The position numbers and the translations under genes were made by a program. Source: Tremella fuciformis (Eukaryota > Basidiomycota > Tremellomycetes > Tremellales > Tremellaceae). Taken from it: a stretch of 64,000 bases of DNA. Where the stretch lies: contig CP136496.1 in NCBI GenBank assembly GCA_032768795.1, positions 1,612,001 through 1,676,000 on the forward strand, read 5' to 3'. Below, one piece after another: positions 44,738 through 56,812 of this stretch. The first letter of the stretch is position 1; every line of letters begins with the position of its first letter. Below the pieces are notes generated by a model, which saw nothing but the letters and a program-made list of their open reading frames with translations, was not told where the DNA came from and did no database searches.

Positions 44738-45762
44738 TCATCCATTCTGTCCGAATGCTCGCTTGCTAACCATCAGCTGCCAGAGCGATGCGGAGCTTAC
44801 TACTCACATCATTGCCGGCGTAACAATCTCCGGCTTCCCTGTTTTGCTCCACATTTCCCTCGGCCAAAAGTCCTGCAAGAAGACGTAGGTATGTCCAGCG
44901 AGTATCCCAACCTGCTACTCAACAACATCCTGGACCGATGAGAGCTTCCACGACGTCGACAGAAGAGGGACTGACGATGTCTCCGATGGCTGCGTTGAAG
45001 CCTCCTTGCAGGAGCCAGCTGAACGCGACCAGGCAAATCGGCAGGTAGGGTGCAGTGATACTGTCCTCAGTGCCATATCTAGCTGCTAAGCGATACACCC
45101 ACGTCACGACGCCGAAGAGCGACATCTTGATCGACGGGTTCCGGCGGGACCAGATATACACCAAGGCGAAGGCTAGCGAGTAGGAGAGAAAAGGTAGAGT
45201 CAGGAGAGGCGATATAAGCTTCGGGTCAACTGGGAAGCATCGCACTATGATGAGCTTACCAGAAGGAAAGTAGCGCAAAGAATGAGCATCCAAACATAGT
45301 CTCCTCGCTTAGATGAGAAGCTGTTCTCTTCCAGCAACCTCGAATATCGCATACTGGGCATAAGCGACAGTCTGACAGCAGGGGGACATGCAGCGTACAC
45401 GAAAAACAGGTGAAAGGCTAGATCAAGCGATAGCGGGCCGAAGTAGCAGAATGTCGTGAGGAAGCGCCATGGCTGATTATCAGCCTCCTCGCTTGAATGG
45501 TACAGAGTTGATGCACCTGCATATTCGCGATTGCTTGTTTCCAGGAGAAGTACAGCTGGACAGGGGCGACGACCTGGCATTCCTGCCAATCAGCATCAAG
45601 CTTCTCCCCTGTCCCATGCTGCCGCTCTCGAGCTATTCCACACGCAGAGGTTTGAGGGACTTCTATACTGACCACCAATATGCTCGTCCCGACTGCAGCG
45701 ATGACCCATACTCGGGTTACCGGGGGGATATCCGTGATCCACTGCTCGACCGGCTGAGCCAT
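44738..45762 (-). CDS. DER1: Derlin (DER1-like) ER-associated degradation membrane protein
   Basis: The start MAQPVEQWITDIPPVTRVW matches derlins. A GTCAGT intron is removed to give QVVAPVQLYFSWKQAI, the conserved loop after the first membrane helix. Next exons give WRFLTTFCYFGPLSLDLAFH, a segment with YSRLLEENSFSSKRGDYVWM, and further hydrophobic helices. The last part has YLPICLVAFSWLLQGGFNAAIGDIV, quoted here as YLPICLVAF plus GGFNAAIGDI, then GILAGHTYVFLQDFWPRE and KPEIVTPAM. Derlins are rhomboid-like pseudoproteases in the ER membrane that help extract misfolded proteins; no catalytic Ser/His pair is expected. The 3' end is ambiguous. Reading straight on stops at 44804. Splicing a GTGAGT intron instead gives a tail IKRAFGQNG ending at 44738, which I prefer. 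Confidence 0.9.
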
Positions 45763-45946
45763 AGTGGGATGATCCGCATGCGTTCTGGGCTCACGAACAG
45801 GTGGACGGTGCAGAGGACAGGTGCAGCAAAGAGTACAAAGGTTTACTGACGAACACGTCGGACAGCAGGGACATCTTTCCGACGGAACCGGTGGCAACTT
45901 CTCGTGGCGGGTGGCGAGGTGGCGAGGTGGCAAAAGATGCATTGGT

Positions 45947-48900
45947 CTAATCCTCGTCTTCCTCGGCGTCACTCCCAAGAGCCGCACGTATGCGCGCTCT
46001 CTTCGCCCGTTCCGCCTGCTGCTGACCCTCACTCTTCGAGTCTCTGCTCCTAAGACTCCGAGTCGGGACTGGCGGAGGGTGAGTAGCCTTCTTCGCCCTG
46101 GTCTTCCGCGTGTTCCTCGCTGCACGTTTCGGCTTCTCGTCAGGCAAGTTCTCCTCGAACTCTTCCCGTACGTCTAACTGCTCTTCTGAGGACTTGGGTC
46201 CAAACTCCTCGCTAACAAAAGCGATCACGTTGTTGGAAGCGGGGACCTCGACGAGGTCGACGTCAGGAGATGGGGTCCGATGGCGCACTATCGGAGTGAT
46301 ATCCGGTACTGCAACCTCTGCCATTTCCTCTTCTTCCTCGTAGTGGTTGACACCATTAACCGGATCTGAATTGTCAACCGAGACTGGCTCGGGTACGGCG
46401 GCTGTCGCTTGCCCTCCCGAGGCGATAGGCCCGCCGTCGCCAGCGCCAGGAGAGATACTGCGGTTTCTGTCCGCCCATGCTCGGCTGCTTTCCTTCGTAG
46501 CCAGTCCAATGACATCTGCAGCAGTGATCTTGCCTTTCCGGCCGGAGGGTTCTGCAGCAGGATCGGCCATTGGGTTGTGCTGTGTCTCATGAAGCTACCC
46601 GTCAGTCTGGACAGTTTTGGCATCATCACACGGACCTGTTCGCCTTGCCCATATTCGGCTTGCAGACGTTTGCGGATCCTGAGACCATTGATGAGCTTCT
46701 TCCACCGCTTGAGTGCCTTGTCTTCTCGACGAGCCTTTTCTCTCTCCTCGGCTGCCGCTGCAGACTCCCAGTAGGCTTCCATTGTCAAACCTTCGTTCTC
46801 TTTCGCCACGACAATCCCAGTAATTGTCGGAATCGCACGCTGGTTCTTGAATTCGAATCCCGTCTGAATCTCAGCTCGGACAGTTCCTCTGAAGGAGCTG
46901 AAACGGACACAAGCTTCGGCAAAGCTGATACCCAGCTGCTTGGCAACTTTGGCAATCCCCTTATCTGCGATATGAGTTGGCATGTACCACTTATGGGCGT
47001 AAACGCACAGGCTAAATGTACAGCACCGGCGGGAAGCATCGTAGGGGCGTACAGGTCAATGTTGCCGAATGCGTTGGTCGGTATAATACCCTAGCAATCA
47101 GCGATCCGCGCACGCTCGAACTCCAAGGGCCAACATCTCTGATGGGAGGCGGGCGGTAGATTTCGGTCTGCCATTCCGCATAAAGACCCTGTTGGATCTC
47201 TTCCCCTCCCTCTTGTTTCGCCAACTCCTGTGCTCTTCGTTTCTGGATCGTGACGGCTCGTTGCTTGACCCATTTTAGTGGCTCCTGCTTGTCCTTGACT
47301 CGGCGTCCCATCCGCATCCAATTCTCCGCAGTTTTACATGCTTGCACATGAGCTCGGCGGTACACCGGCTCTCCCTTGAAACGTCCGATTTCGCGTTTCG
47401 GTTGGATGACCTCGTCTCGTTTGAGATGCCGTTCGAGCACGTATCTGAAAGCGTGAGAAGCCGAATGTATGCTTGTTCACTCACATTGGGTGGTCCTTGA
47501 AGCCATTCATGTGCAGTGGCATGCCCTCGGAGAAGTGCGAAGTCTCCAGCTCAGCATCTTCAAGCTCATCGCGTTTCTGTTTCTCAGACCAGAACAAGCC
47601 CGCCTGCAAGTGGACCGACCAGACGATAAGGTCTTTCTAAGAATCGCACAATCCCCGACCACCATTCTGGCTCGTCTTTGCGACTTTGCGCCCGCAGCTT
47701 GGAGGTCTTTGCTCCGAAGTTTTTCGTGTAGCGCAGGGTCACATCCCTGGCAAATCCGTCTGAAGCTCAGCGCTACGCTTCGCGCTCGTGAAAAGAGACT
47801 GACCCTCCTCGAAAGCGATCACATACACCATGCGGATTGGCCCAGCATCTGAAACGGGCTCATAGTGTGCTTTCTTCCTGATGATGCCGTTGACCGGGTC
47901 CACAGGGATCCAACGCTGATCCGATCGGCTGAACACTTCAGCCCAAAAGACTGGCGGCTGCTCAGAAAGGTCTGGATATGAGCTTGGACCTGTTGGGGCT
48001 GGGGACTCCTACCTGTCTTCGGCTTCTTTTTGGGTTTCGTAGGGGTCGCCTGGGCTGGTGCTGGCCGTTGTTTCCGCAATCGATACAGGTCTGCCGGGTC
48101 TTGTAGTCTCCGACGCCCTGCAGCCCGCGTTGGTTTGCCCTTCACTTTACCATACACCATGCCGGGACTTCCATCGACTTCGGTGCCTTCCGGAATCGGT
48201 ACTTCCTCGAATTCATCCTCGTCCTCCTCCTCGTCTGTCACGCCGTTGCCCTGTCTACTGGCGACAGTCTTCCGACCTGCCCCAGGAGGCTTCTTCTTGG
48301 GCGTCCCCTTCTCAGCTCTCCATGGCACAGCTTGTAGGGAGCAAACCAGTCTGGATCCTAGGCCGCAGGCGCGCGTCAAGGCCACAAAGAGCTGCGCAGA
48401 AATGTCTCTTGATCCTTCCTGCTGCAGGGCCTTTTTCATGAGACTGTTCACCGTCCGCAATTTCTCCCCGCCCGCGTTCAGTTCTAGGTTCTCTAGCGTC
48501 AGGTTGTCGTCGTCGTCGCTTTTCCCCTTGACGGTAAGAAGGGGCGCAATGAAATCTGATTTGCTGAGTCGTGGCAGCTGTTCTACTATTTCCTGGACTT
48601 CGTCCCAGGTCCGGGTCCTCAGCCCGATTGCTGGATCTGAGATGTCGAAGAAGGACTGCGACCACCAGGTCACAAGGCTCTGCAAAGCGTCGAAGAATAG
48701 TCGTGAGCGCTGAGCTCTATCCGGGAATCTGGATGGCGGGATGTTGAATGCGGCTTGCAGAGGGTGTGGAAGGAGAGACAGCAGACGAGCCTGGAGCAAA
48801 GTATTGCAGCACCACCGGTTTCGTATTCGAGCGCTTGCAAGCAGGGCCAAGACGTGGAGTTTGTGCGCTTCCACACGTATTGCCCGATCTTTCGAGGTCA

Positions 48901-49462
48901 TGGGCTTCTTTCTCGAGGCCAGCAGGAGACGTCGTGCTTTCTCTTCCGCCGTCTCTCCCCCTATTTCGACTTGGATGACCCCTTCTCCGTCCCCTTCCTC
49001 GCTGTCAGAATCCGCATCTTCACTCGCATCGTTGTCGTCAGTGTTTTCGGCATCGTTCTCGCTGAAAGTCGCCGCAGTCGTAGCGCGCGCACTGCGAGTT
49101 CCATTTGTCGCAGGAGTCACGATTCCAAAGGGGTATGGCGAAGATGGACCGGCAGATGGAATCTCGACTTCCTCGAAGTCATCTTCCTCCTCGCGTGCCG
49201 AATCGTCCGATATCGAGATCGGTCGCGCAGGGAGCGGAGGCCCGGCCTTCTGCTTTCCTTTGTCCGACGTCGTGGACTGTCTGATTCGAGAGGCAAGTTG
49301 ACCGCTGCTAGCACCGTTCGGGGTCCCATTCAGCAGCAGGGCTCTCGTGCTGGACGGCGGTCTGACAGTGTTCGCGGCTGGAGCTGGCGATGCCGTCCTA
49401 CTCAGCACCTCGACCGGCTTCTTTGGCGGGAATTTGACAGGTTTGCGCCGCGCCGCACTCAT
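45947..49462 (-). CDS. RAD4: RAD4/XPC, nucleotide excision repair damage sensor
   Basis: The ATG at 49460-49462 opens MSAARRKPVKFPPKKPVEVL, a basic N-terminus followed by acidic Ser/Asp tracts. An upstream in-frame Met at 49495 is an alternative. The transglutaminase-like fold is marked by ISAQLFVALTRACGLGSRLV (near 48340-48400) and, after introns, VYVIAFEEG with DPVNGIIRKKAHYEP. The three beta-hairpin domains follow: the BHD1 region with RHLKRDEVIQPK and FKGEPVYRRAHVQ, then GIIPTNAFGNIDLY and GISFAEACTGFEFKNQRA (joined across an intron), and GLTMEAYWES. The C-terminus is Glu-rich with several KR clusters. About 1,080 residues. With Rad23 it recognises distorted DNA and recruits TFIIH. All conserved domains are present. 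It is transcribed divergently from the M16 protease over 196 bp. Confidence 0.94.
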
Positions 49463-49658
49463 TCTCGGGGCAGTCAAGCAGAGTCCAAAATGCAAGTCAT
49501 ATTCATTGAGCGTCAGTTGACCGGACCTTCGATCTTATGACGCACCTGTCGCCGAGGCGGCGATCGCCGGGGGCATTTGATCTAGGCACGGTCCACCTGA
49601 CCAAAGCGAAAGAGATCAATGCTCGAAGCTGAACATTCTTCCTCGTGTCAAGGAGCTC
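49463..49658. promoter_or_regulatory. Divergent promoter between RAD4 and the M16C protease gene
   Basis: 196 bp separate the two start codons, so both genes must share this short region. I could not assign a specific element to it. Confidence 0.5.
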
Positions 49659-52600
49659 ATGACCCCTATCCTTGCTTCTTGCAGACGTCTCACTCGTCTC
49701 GCATCTTGCAGTCAACCCGAGTCTCCCGTAATCTCGTTGAGCCGCTTGCAAACTCCCTCGCACCGCCTGCTCAACGAATCTCGGCGTAGAATGGCAACGG
49801 CCGCAACCGAGCCCCTGCCCGAAAGCTATGGCGCCTACAAGCTTCTCCAGTCATTCCCGGTCAAGTACGCACCTGTGAATGTGTCAAAATGGAGATCGGG
49901 GGCCACAGGATTGACTGTCGTTCTGGCCACGCATAGCACTCCTATCACCAACGGCTACTTCACCATCGCCTCGGAGATCTTTGACGATACAGGCCGACCG
50001 CACACGCTGGAGCATTTGGTCTTCCTTGGCTCCAAGTCATACCCGTTCAAAGGAGTCCTCGACCAGCTGGCGAATCGTGCAGGAAGCAATGGAACCAATG
50101 CGTGGACCGATACAGACCACACCGCCTACACCATTGCCACCGCAGGATCAGGGGGCTTCCTGAAGATGCTCCCCATCTACGTCGACCACATCCTGCACCC
50201 TACCATTACCGATGCCGGTTTCGTTACCGAAGTCCACCACATCAAGGGAGACGGAGAGGATGCCGGTGTCGTTTACAGCGAGATGCAGGCACGAGAGAAT
50301 ACCGCAGGCGATTTGATGCAATTGCGACAGCAAAGGTTGATCTATCCGCCAACTTCGGCGTACAGGAGCGAGACTGGCGGACTGATGTCTGCACTCCGGG
50401 CGTTGACAGCCCAGCAAATCAGAGACTACCATTCGAGCTATTATGTTCCCCACAATCTCTGCCTATTCATCGATGGCGCTGTCGACCTACCTGAGCTGTT
50501 TCACGTCTTGAACAACGAAGTAGAACCGCTCATCCTCGCCAATCGGCCCCAGCTTTCGGCTTCTTCATCGAAGACCACACCGGAAGGCTGGAAGCGCCCC
50601 TTCGTGGAGACATCCACCTCGAATCCGATCGCCATTCCTGGCAACAAGAAGGAGATCGTAGAGTTCATGGAGGAAGACGAGTCGATTGGGGAAGTTACTG
50701 TCGCCTGGCTCGGTCCATCCCCGACAGATTACCTCACCGGGACTGCGCTGCACATCCTCTCCGCCTATCTTACCGCATCAGCAACAGCCCCACTGCAGAA
50801 AGAGTTTGTTGAGATCCCGGAGCCGTATGCGAGTTACATTGCTTTCAACGCCGCCGACCGGGTCAACAAGAACGAACTGGGAATTTACATGGCGGATGTG
50901 CCCTCAAAGCATCTGGACTCGTTACCGGATCTCGTCAAAGCTAAGCTGGAGAAGATCGTCAGGCAAGAAGGGATCGACATGGATCGCATGGCAATGATTT
51001 TGCGGATGGAAAAGAGGAAGCTACTGGAGGTCATGGAGACGAACATGTCTTCAGCTTTGGCGGAGGCTGTGATCGGGGGTGAGACTACAATATGCCTCTG
51101 TGATTCAGCATTGACCCTACAGACTTCCTATACGCTGACCTGAATGGGAAGCAGCTCCCGTCAGCATTCGATGACCTGGCGGATTATGAGAAGTTGGAAA
51201 GCTGGACCGAGGGACAATGGAAAGAGCTTCTTGAAAAGTTAGATCCGCTCTCTCCCTCGAACACAAGACTCACGTGAAGATACTACGTGTCGCAACCCAG
51301 CGTCACTGTGATCGGGCAGCCCTCAGCTGCTCTAGCCGCAAAGATTGAGTCGGATGAAAAGTCGCGTCTCGCAGCGAGAAAGGCCGAGCTTGGCGAGGAG
51401 AAGCTGAAAGAGCTTCAGAGGGTTCTCGAAGACGCAAAAGCCGAAAGCGACCGACCGCCGCCGGCAGAAATGATCGACTCTTTTCCCTTGACAAACGTAG
51501 GTTATCGTTGTTCGAACGCAGGCTAGAGCTCACCTGTCTAGCCCGAAGACCTTTCTTGGGTACCTGTCGAAACAGCTATCAACAACGCCAAAGGCCAAAA
51601 TCGCACAGCGGATAATGGCAGTCTGCAGAAGCGAATCGATCAGGATGGATCGTTGCTGCCGTATGAGACGCATTTCGCCCATGTAGCGGTGAGTGGTCGG
51701 AGTGTGGATGGCGACCCCCGCTGAGTCCAAGTCCAACTTTATCAGTATCAGCGTCCTTATAGACACTCTCAAAATACCCTCGCATCTGCGGCCGTAAGCA
51801 TTTCTCATTTGGCATGACATATGTCTAAGGCAACAGGTACATGTCTATCGTGCAGAACGCCCTTTTCAAGCTCCCAATTAGTCGCGCAGATGAGACCCGC
51901 CTATCGTTTGAGGAGGTCGTCGACCAATTGAATGAGTGAATTGAGGAGCTTCGCCACTGGGAGGGTCCTGACTCGCAGCCTGACCGTTTCCCAGTCTGGC
52001 GTCTTCTCCTTCAGGTCATGCTTTTCGGAAACCTTCGTTGTCTCCCTCAAGGTGGCGAAAGATCAGTACGCTGAGGCGGTCGCCTGGATACGAGACCTCT
52101 TCACTGGCGTTCTATTCGACCCGGCGCGGTGAGTGGATCTATCGATAAGGATCGTTGTATGAGCTGATAGAGCAGCATCGAAGTCATTGTTGCCAAGATG
52201 ATCCAGGAGCTTCCTTACGAGAAACGCCAAGGCGAAAACGTTGCGCGAGCAATGATAAACAAGCTGGTGTACGACAGCGCCAAGTCAACTTCGGAGTCGT
52301 GTGGGATCCTGCAAGCTCTGGAATTCCTTCCGAAGATCGCCTTGGCCTTGAAACAGAAAGATCCTGAGATTATACGCAGTCTGGAAGAGCTTCAGCAATT
52401 TTGTGTGTACTTATCTCATGAGAAAGCTACGCGCTCACAACAGTGCTCGATCCGAGCGTAATGCGCGTCTCAGTTCGGGGCGATCTCAGTGACTTGGTTC
52501 ATCCCCGAACGATCTTGCGGGAAAACTTCTTGCCAATCCAGGCGAGTTGGGTTTGTGACGCGGGTCTGGTGCTGATGCTGCAGAATCCGAAAGCTCTTGA

Positions 52601-53555
52601 GCCGATATCTTCCGCTGCTGACACTATGACGGAGCTTGGCCACAAGCCAGCTTTCGCAGTAAGTGATTGTCAACTGCGGCATGATGTGGCGCTCATGGAT
52701 CTCAGTGCGCTCTTGTGCCTATGTCAGCCATCGAGGGGTCTTATTCCTATCATTACGCGCAAGGACCGGTTGGATGGCTTCACCCAGACTTGCCGGCTCT
52801 CCAAATGGCTGCTGCGGTGCTGAACGCCACGGAAAGCTACCTGTGGCGCAGCATTCGTGGCAGTGGTCTCGCTTACGGTGCGAGTGTGGAGGTCGATGCC
52901 GAGTCCGGGCTCGTCGAGTACAGTGTCTACCGCGTGAGTGTCATTTCCTCTTTTCACGCCTGACTAATTGTCAGAGTCCAAACGCTATGGAGGCCTACAA
53001 AGTGGCCGGCGAACTCCTCCGTGGCCTTGCAGACGGCAGCGTTGAGTTGGAGCAGAACATCGTCGATGGCGCGCGGGCCAGCATGACTTACACCTACGCC
53101 AGGCAGTCAGAAACCGTGGCAGCGGCGGTGAGCCAACCACTCCTAATTTGGCAAGGGCCTGTAACTAATTTCAGGCTTCGCGGGCGTATCTCAACGAGGT
53201 TCTCAAAGGTGTGGGCAAGGACTATGACCACAAGCTTCTTGCCACGTTTGCCGTGCGTTCTTGCAAGGCTGTCAGCTGTGCCAGCTCACCGCAGACCATT
53301 TCACTTGACGAGATACGGGATGCAATCCGTAAATACTTCGTACCGCTCTTCTCACCCGAGTCGAGCGTATGTGCCATATCCGTCAATGCAGGCAAAGCAG
53401 ACGAGGTGGAGCAGCTGGCCACGGAGCTGGGCTACCAAGTGGAGCGCCATGAGCTGCCCGTGCTGGGTGGCGAGGAGGATGGCGAGTCCGAACGCGATAG
53501 CGAGTCGTACAGCGAGGACGAGAGCATGTCTGACGGGACAACCGACCGGAAGTGA
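49659..53555 (+). CDS. M16C zinc metalloprotease (YOL098C/SDD3-like), possible mitochondrial leader
   Basis: The inverted zinc motif HTLEH is at about residue 115 (near 50003), followed by LVFLGSKSYPFKG and NAWTDTDHTAYTIATAG. This matches family M16C proteins related to yeast YOL098C rather than mitochondrial Cym1. The downstream catalytic Glu lies in the following helix segment (SEMQARENT). The remaining exons give the four-domain architecture of about 1,080 residues, with six to eight introns and an acidic C-terminus (ESYSEDESMSDGTTDRK). The first 44 residues are Arg/Ser/Leu-rich with few acidic residues (MTPILASCRRLTRLASC...) and could be a mitochondrial targeting sequence. MATAATEPLPESY at residue 45 is a natural second start without it. 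M16 enzymes degrade small peptides in a closed chamber; the substrate here is unknown. Confidence 0.9.
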
Positions 53556-53717
53556 GCATTTGACAGCAGACAGACCATCATTGTATGCATGTGCATGGCA
53601 TTGTACGAGTACAATACCGGGCCTTCCCCGAGCGAGTCCGCCTTTGACCTCCACCTGGCATGTCCACCTCGTCAACGACCATCGATCGGTCTCCACGACC
53701 ACTCATTGCTTTCCCGC

Positions 53718-54553
53718 ATGTCCATTTCTCTTGCTACACGGGTTGCCGTTCGGAATCTGAGGCAGAGACGAAGCATCAGAGCAATGTCGACCGCATCGCA
53801 AGTCCCGCTCGCCCCCCGGAACGCTGAAGAAGACGTGTGGTCATACCCCCGCCCACCGCTCCTTCAGCGGGTACCCAAGTCAGCTCGCTCCCTCCCTGTC
53901 CGACTTGCAGCTGACAACTAGTCGTCTACGCGTGATATGGACTGCTGGGGATGGGTCAGAGACTGTGCTAGTTGATTGTTCACCCGGCGAGGGTCTGAGG
54001 GTCTGCGAAACGACGCATCCGCCTACGTATTACTTGCCGCCGGAGTCGGTGCTTGTGCCGCTCACAAAGACTTCTCGGAGTACATTCTGCGAGGTGGGTC
54101 ACGGTTCGGCTGTTCGGCTGCTGCACAGCTGCGGATGTCGCCTGCATCACTGGCCATGCGTCTTGGCAGAGTTGCGACCTGCACGGAAAGAGAGAGGGCC
54201 CGGGATGGCTGACGGCCAGTGGAAGGGCTCGGCGGCGTACCACTCGATGACCCCGCCAAACTCGAGCAACAAACCTATCGAGAATCGTATCTGGTCTTAT
54301 CCTCATCCCAACACGGCCTTTGCTCCACTCAAGGATTACCTGAGTTTCTACGCCTCGACAGGGCGGAAGAAGGAGCAGGCAGGAGGCGAGTGGAGGTGCT
54401 ATGTTGATGATGAAGAGGTCGGCGTGCAAGAAGGGTGAGTATATGTGGGATGGTGGTGTGTACGGCTGACTGGCGAGGGACTTTTATGGTGGATGGGTCA
54501 CGAAGAACATCAAGGGGAAGATGAAGGGCGGCCCGGGGACTTGGGGGTGGTAG
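53718..54553 (+). CDS. DUF427-domain protein with possible mitochondrial leader
   Basis: Four exons fit. Exon 1 starts MSISLATRVAVRNLRQRRS; an intron ending at CAACTAG brings QRVPNRLRVIWTAGDG. The third exon supplies TFCE, spliced to WKGSAAYHSMTPP. The last has GDFYGGWVTKNIKGK, ending TWGW at 54553. The core has the DUF427 hallmarks: ETTHPPTYYLPPESV, STFCEWKGSAAY, WSYPHPNTAFAPLKDYLSFY and a closing CYVDDEEVG. DUF427 proteins occur widely in bacteria and fungi; their biochemical function is not established to my knowledge. The first 22 residues are Arg-rich without acids, resembling a mitochondrial presequence, and MSTASQVPLAP is a second possible start. About 200 residues. Confidence 0.85.
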
Positions 54554-54845
54554 TGGAAGTTTCGTGCCTATGGTCGACCTGCTGTGTCTGCTTGTTGTAT
54601 ACAAGCTTTTGCGCGTTGGGCGCGTGGTACGAGTCAGGACGAAGCGAGATCTGTGCATACAGCTCCAGCGCTGTCAGCGCGGCTGAGTTTCTTCTCCCGG
54701 CCAGTCGCCAACCCATTCATTCCCACATCGCAAAGCAAGACGGCATTGTCCCTAGAAGCAAGAAAGCAGCCCAAGTACGATTCCCCTAATCCCTGAACAC
54801 TGATGCGCAACGTCGCTCGTCGCCATCCCCACGCCCGAGGGCGGC

Positions 54846-55559
54846 TTATCCGGACCCGTCATACTCGGCGTAGTTGGTGGTCGTGCAGGCCTCATCGTCG
54901 CCCTGCCCATAGTCTCCCGGCGCGCAGAGGTACTGGCCGTCGCCTTGGTAGAGGATCGTGAAGATGCCGCCTCGGCCAGACGACTCGGCGCAGGTGTCCA
55001 CGGCGTCCTGATCGCTGTCGGCAGTGATCTGGTATGCGGTGCTGGGATCGGCTGCGACGAGTCAGGGAGCACTCGGCACAACGAAGCAAAGCTCGGCAGG
55101 CGGGCGTGGAGGACGTACCGGTGGCAGAGTAGCAAGCGTAAAACTCGTAGCCGTCGGCGCCAGTAGCGGGTGCCGGATTGGCAGATAGACGAGCTACGGG
55201 CGCACCTGGAGTCAACACCATCTCGCTGTCCCATATGACGGACTCACTGTGGACACGGGACGCATCGTATAGTCGGGCAGGGGTCAATGGGGCCAGCCCC
55301 CTTATCGTCTCAGCAAGTCCGACGACATCTTTATTGTAAACCTACCGGGCGATGCGCTGAGCGTTCGTCAGACCCCTCCCAGTCAGCGCTCTTCTTTCAC
55401 GCCGGTCTTGGGCGAGACTCACGTTCGCCTCACAGGCAGGGCACGGGCCGACCCAGTGGTCGGCCACTTCCTCGCGTCGGGGTCGCGCTGATCGCTCGAC
55501 ACCGGCCCGGCGACAACGAAGCGTGCCACAAGCATGAAGAGCAGCAGTGCTGCACTCAT
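54846..55559 (-). CDS. Small secreted protein A, four conserved cysteines, paralogue of 56102-56812
   Basis: ATG at 55557-55559 opens a signal peptide (MSAALLLFMLVARFVVAGP). About four introns are needed. Joined exons give ALPVRRTGLTNAQRIARG, then LAPLTPARLYDASRVH, SAPVARLSANPAP and YEFYACYSATA. The final exon holds AVDTCAESSGRGG, ILYQGDGQYLCAPGDYGQGD and DEACTTTNYAEYDGSG, with a stop at 54846. About 170 residues. The four cysteines (YAC, VDTC, YLC, EAC) are conserved in the neighbouring paralogue, so two disulfides are likely. The propeptide-like N-terminal half carries basic pairs that could be Kex2-type sites. I do not recognise the family. The signal peptide and the shared intron positions with the paralogue make a genuine secreted protein likely. 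Confidence 0.75.
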
Positions 55560-56101
55560 CGTGTTGGAGTCACGGTCATAAGACCTTGTCGACGCGAGGC
55601 GGCCTGGGCGCGGGCGCGCGCTTTATATGCTGTCTGAGCATGTCGGTCCACACCGATGTGTTTACTTGGCGAGCTGCGCATAGACGGCGATGGCGGCTTA
55701 ACAGATATGCATGGACACGGCGAGGCAAACCCAGTTGCGCCGGACGTCATTAAGACGTTCATCCGACGCACCTGTTCGGTTCGGAGACGGCTTCGTTCAG
55801 GGAACATGAGTAAGGAAATGTGCATGTTCCCGGGGCCTGTGGCTGGGACGGCCTGTGGCGCCCGGACTCAGATTGCTGTGGTCGGACGCTAGGTGGGAGC
55901 TTGCTCCTCAGCTGACAGCAAGAGCCCAGTGCCTTGAGCCAGAGGGAGGGAGCCGGTACCTGTTTACTGGCTCTCCAGGCCCACTTGCTCATCCCTACCA
56001 GTTGCCTCGGGCATCGCGTGACAGAATGCTGCTCAAAGTGCATGCCCACGCAGTATGCCCAGAATCATCCCTCCGTGTTAACCCGTGCGCATCTAGTCAC
56101 C
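55560..56101. other. Intergenic between the two secreted-protein genes
   Basis: About 542 bp holding the promoter of secreted gene A and the 3' flank of gene B. A GCGGGCGCGCGCTTTATATGC block near 55610-55632, quoted here for its TTTATATGC core, lies about 65 bp upstream of gene A's ATG and is TATA-like. No other gene is seen. Confidence 0.5.
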
Positions 56102-56812
56102 TCAGTAATTGTTGTTGTATTGGACCCAATTGGTCTGAGAGCACGCCTCCGAGTCGCCGTCCCCGTACGCGCCCACCTGGCACGTATACGTGCCATCGTC
56201 GTTATAGTGCAGGGTGAACTGTTCAATGTACAGTCCGCTGAGCGTGGCGCACTGGTCGACCGCGTTTTGGTCCGAAGTGGCCGTATACACGCTCCCAGAG
56301 TCTGCGTCGGCTGAAAGTCAGCACGGGTGGGAGGGCAGATCGAGATGATGATTTACCATAGCTTGGAAAGCATGCGTCGTAGATGAAGACGTAGTCGTAC
56401 GAGTGGTCTGGCGGGGTAGAGGAGATACGAGCCACGGGGGCGGCTGGCCTTCAGCGCTGCTCTGCGAGGGATGAGCTGCACTGACCGTGTACTCGCGAGG
56501 GATCATACAGTCTTGCAGGCGTCAAAGGCGATAGCCCCCTGCGTCTTGTCAATAGCCCCTCCCCCAAGGACTTACAACTAGGCCGACTTACTTCTTTATC
56601 CTTTCTGCATTGCTGGGACCCCTTCGTATGTCAGCTGCAAGATCCCGCGAGTTGGGAGTGAGGAGCTGAACGGACCGTTTCGTCGGTGCAGGCTCGACGA
56701 GCCCAATTTCAGGCCAAGACTTTGGCACGAAACCCAGCTCTTCTGCCGAGAGGGGCTGGGCGGAGACACCGCTCGCCGCAGCTGCAAGGACGAGGATGGT
56801 AGTGGCCAGCAT
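56102..56812 (-). CDS. Small secreted protein B, four conserved cysteines, paralogue of 54846-55559
   Basis: ATG at 56810-56812 opens a strong signal peptide (MLATTILVLAAAASGVSAQP). The mature N-terminus continues LSAEELGFVPKSWPEIGL, then RRGPSNAERIKKG. Spliced exons give LSPLTPARLYDPSRVH, APVARISSTPPDH and YVFIYDACFPSYA. The last exon has AVDQCATLSGLY, LHYNDDGTYTCQVGAYGDG, DSEACSQTNWVQY and a stop at 56102. About 185 residues. Block order, exon joins and all four cysteines match gene A (NAQRIARG/NAERIKKG; TPARLYDASRVH/TPARLYDPSRVH; YGQGDDEAC/YGDGDSEAC). The two arose by duplication and have diverged considerably. Function unknown; extracellular or cell-wall location follows from the signal peptide. 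Confidence 0.78.

Noticed and set aside
44373..44741. 122-codon minus-strand frame next to the derlin gene
   Set aside because: Arg-rich frame in GC-rich DNA without domain; overlaps the probable derlin 3' end.
54752..55234. 160-codon minus-strand frame overlapping secreted gene A
   Set aside because: It is an alternative frame of the real exons; the frame used for gene A has a signal peptide, matched splice sites and a paralogue.
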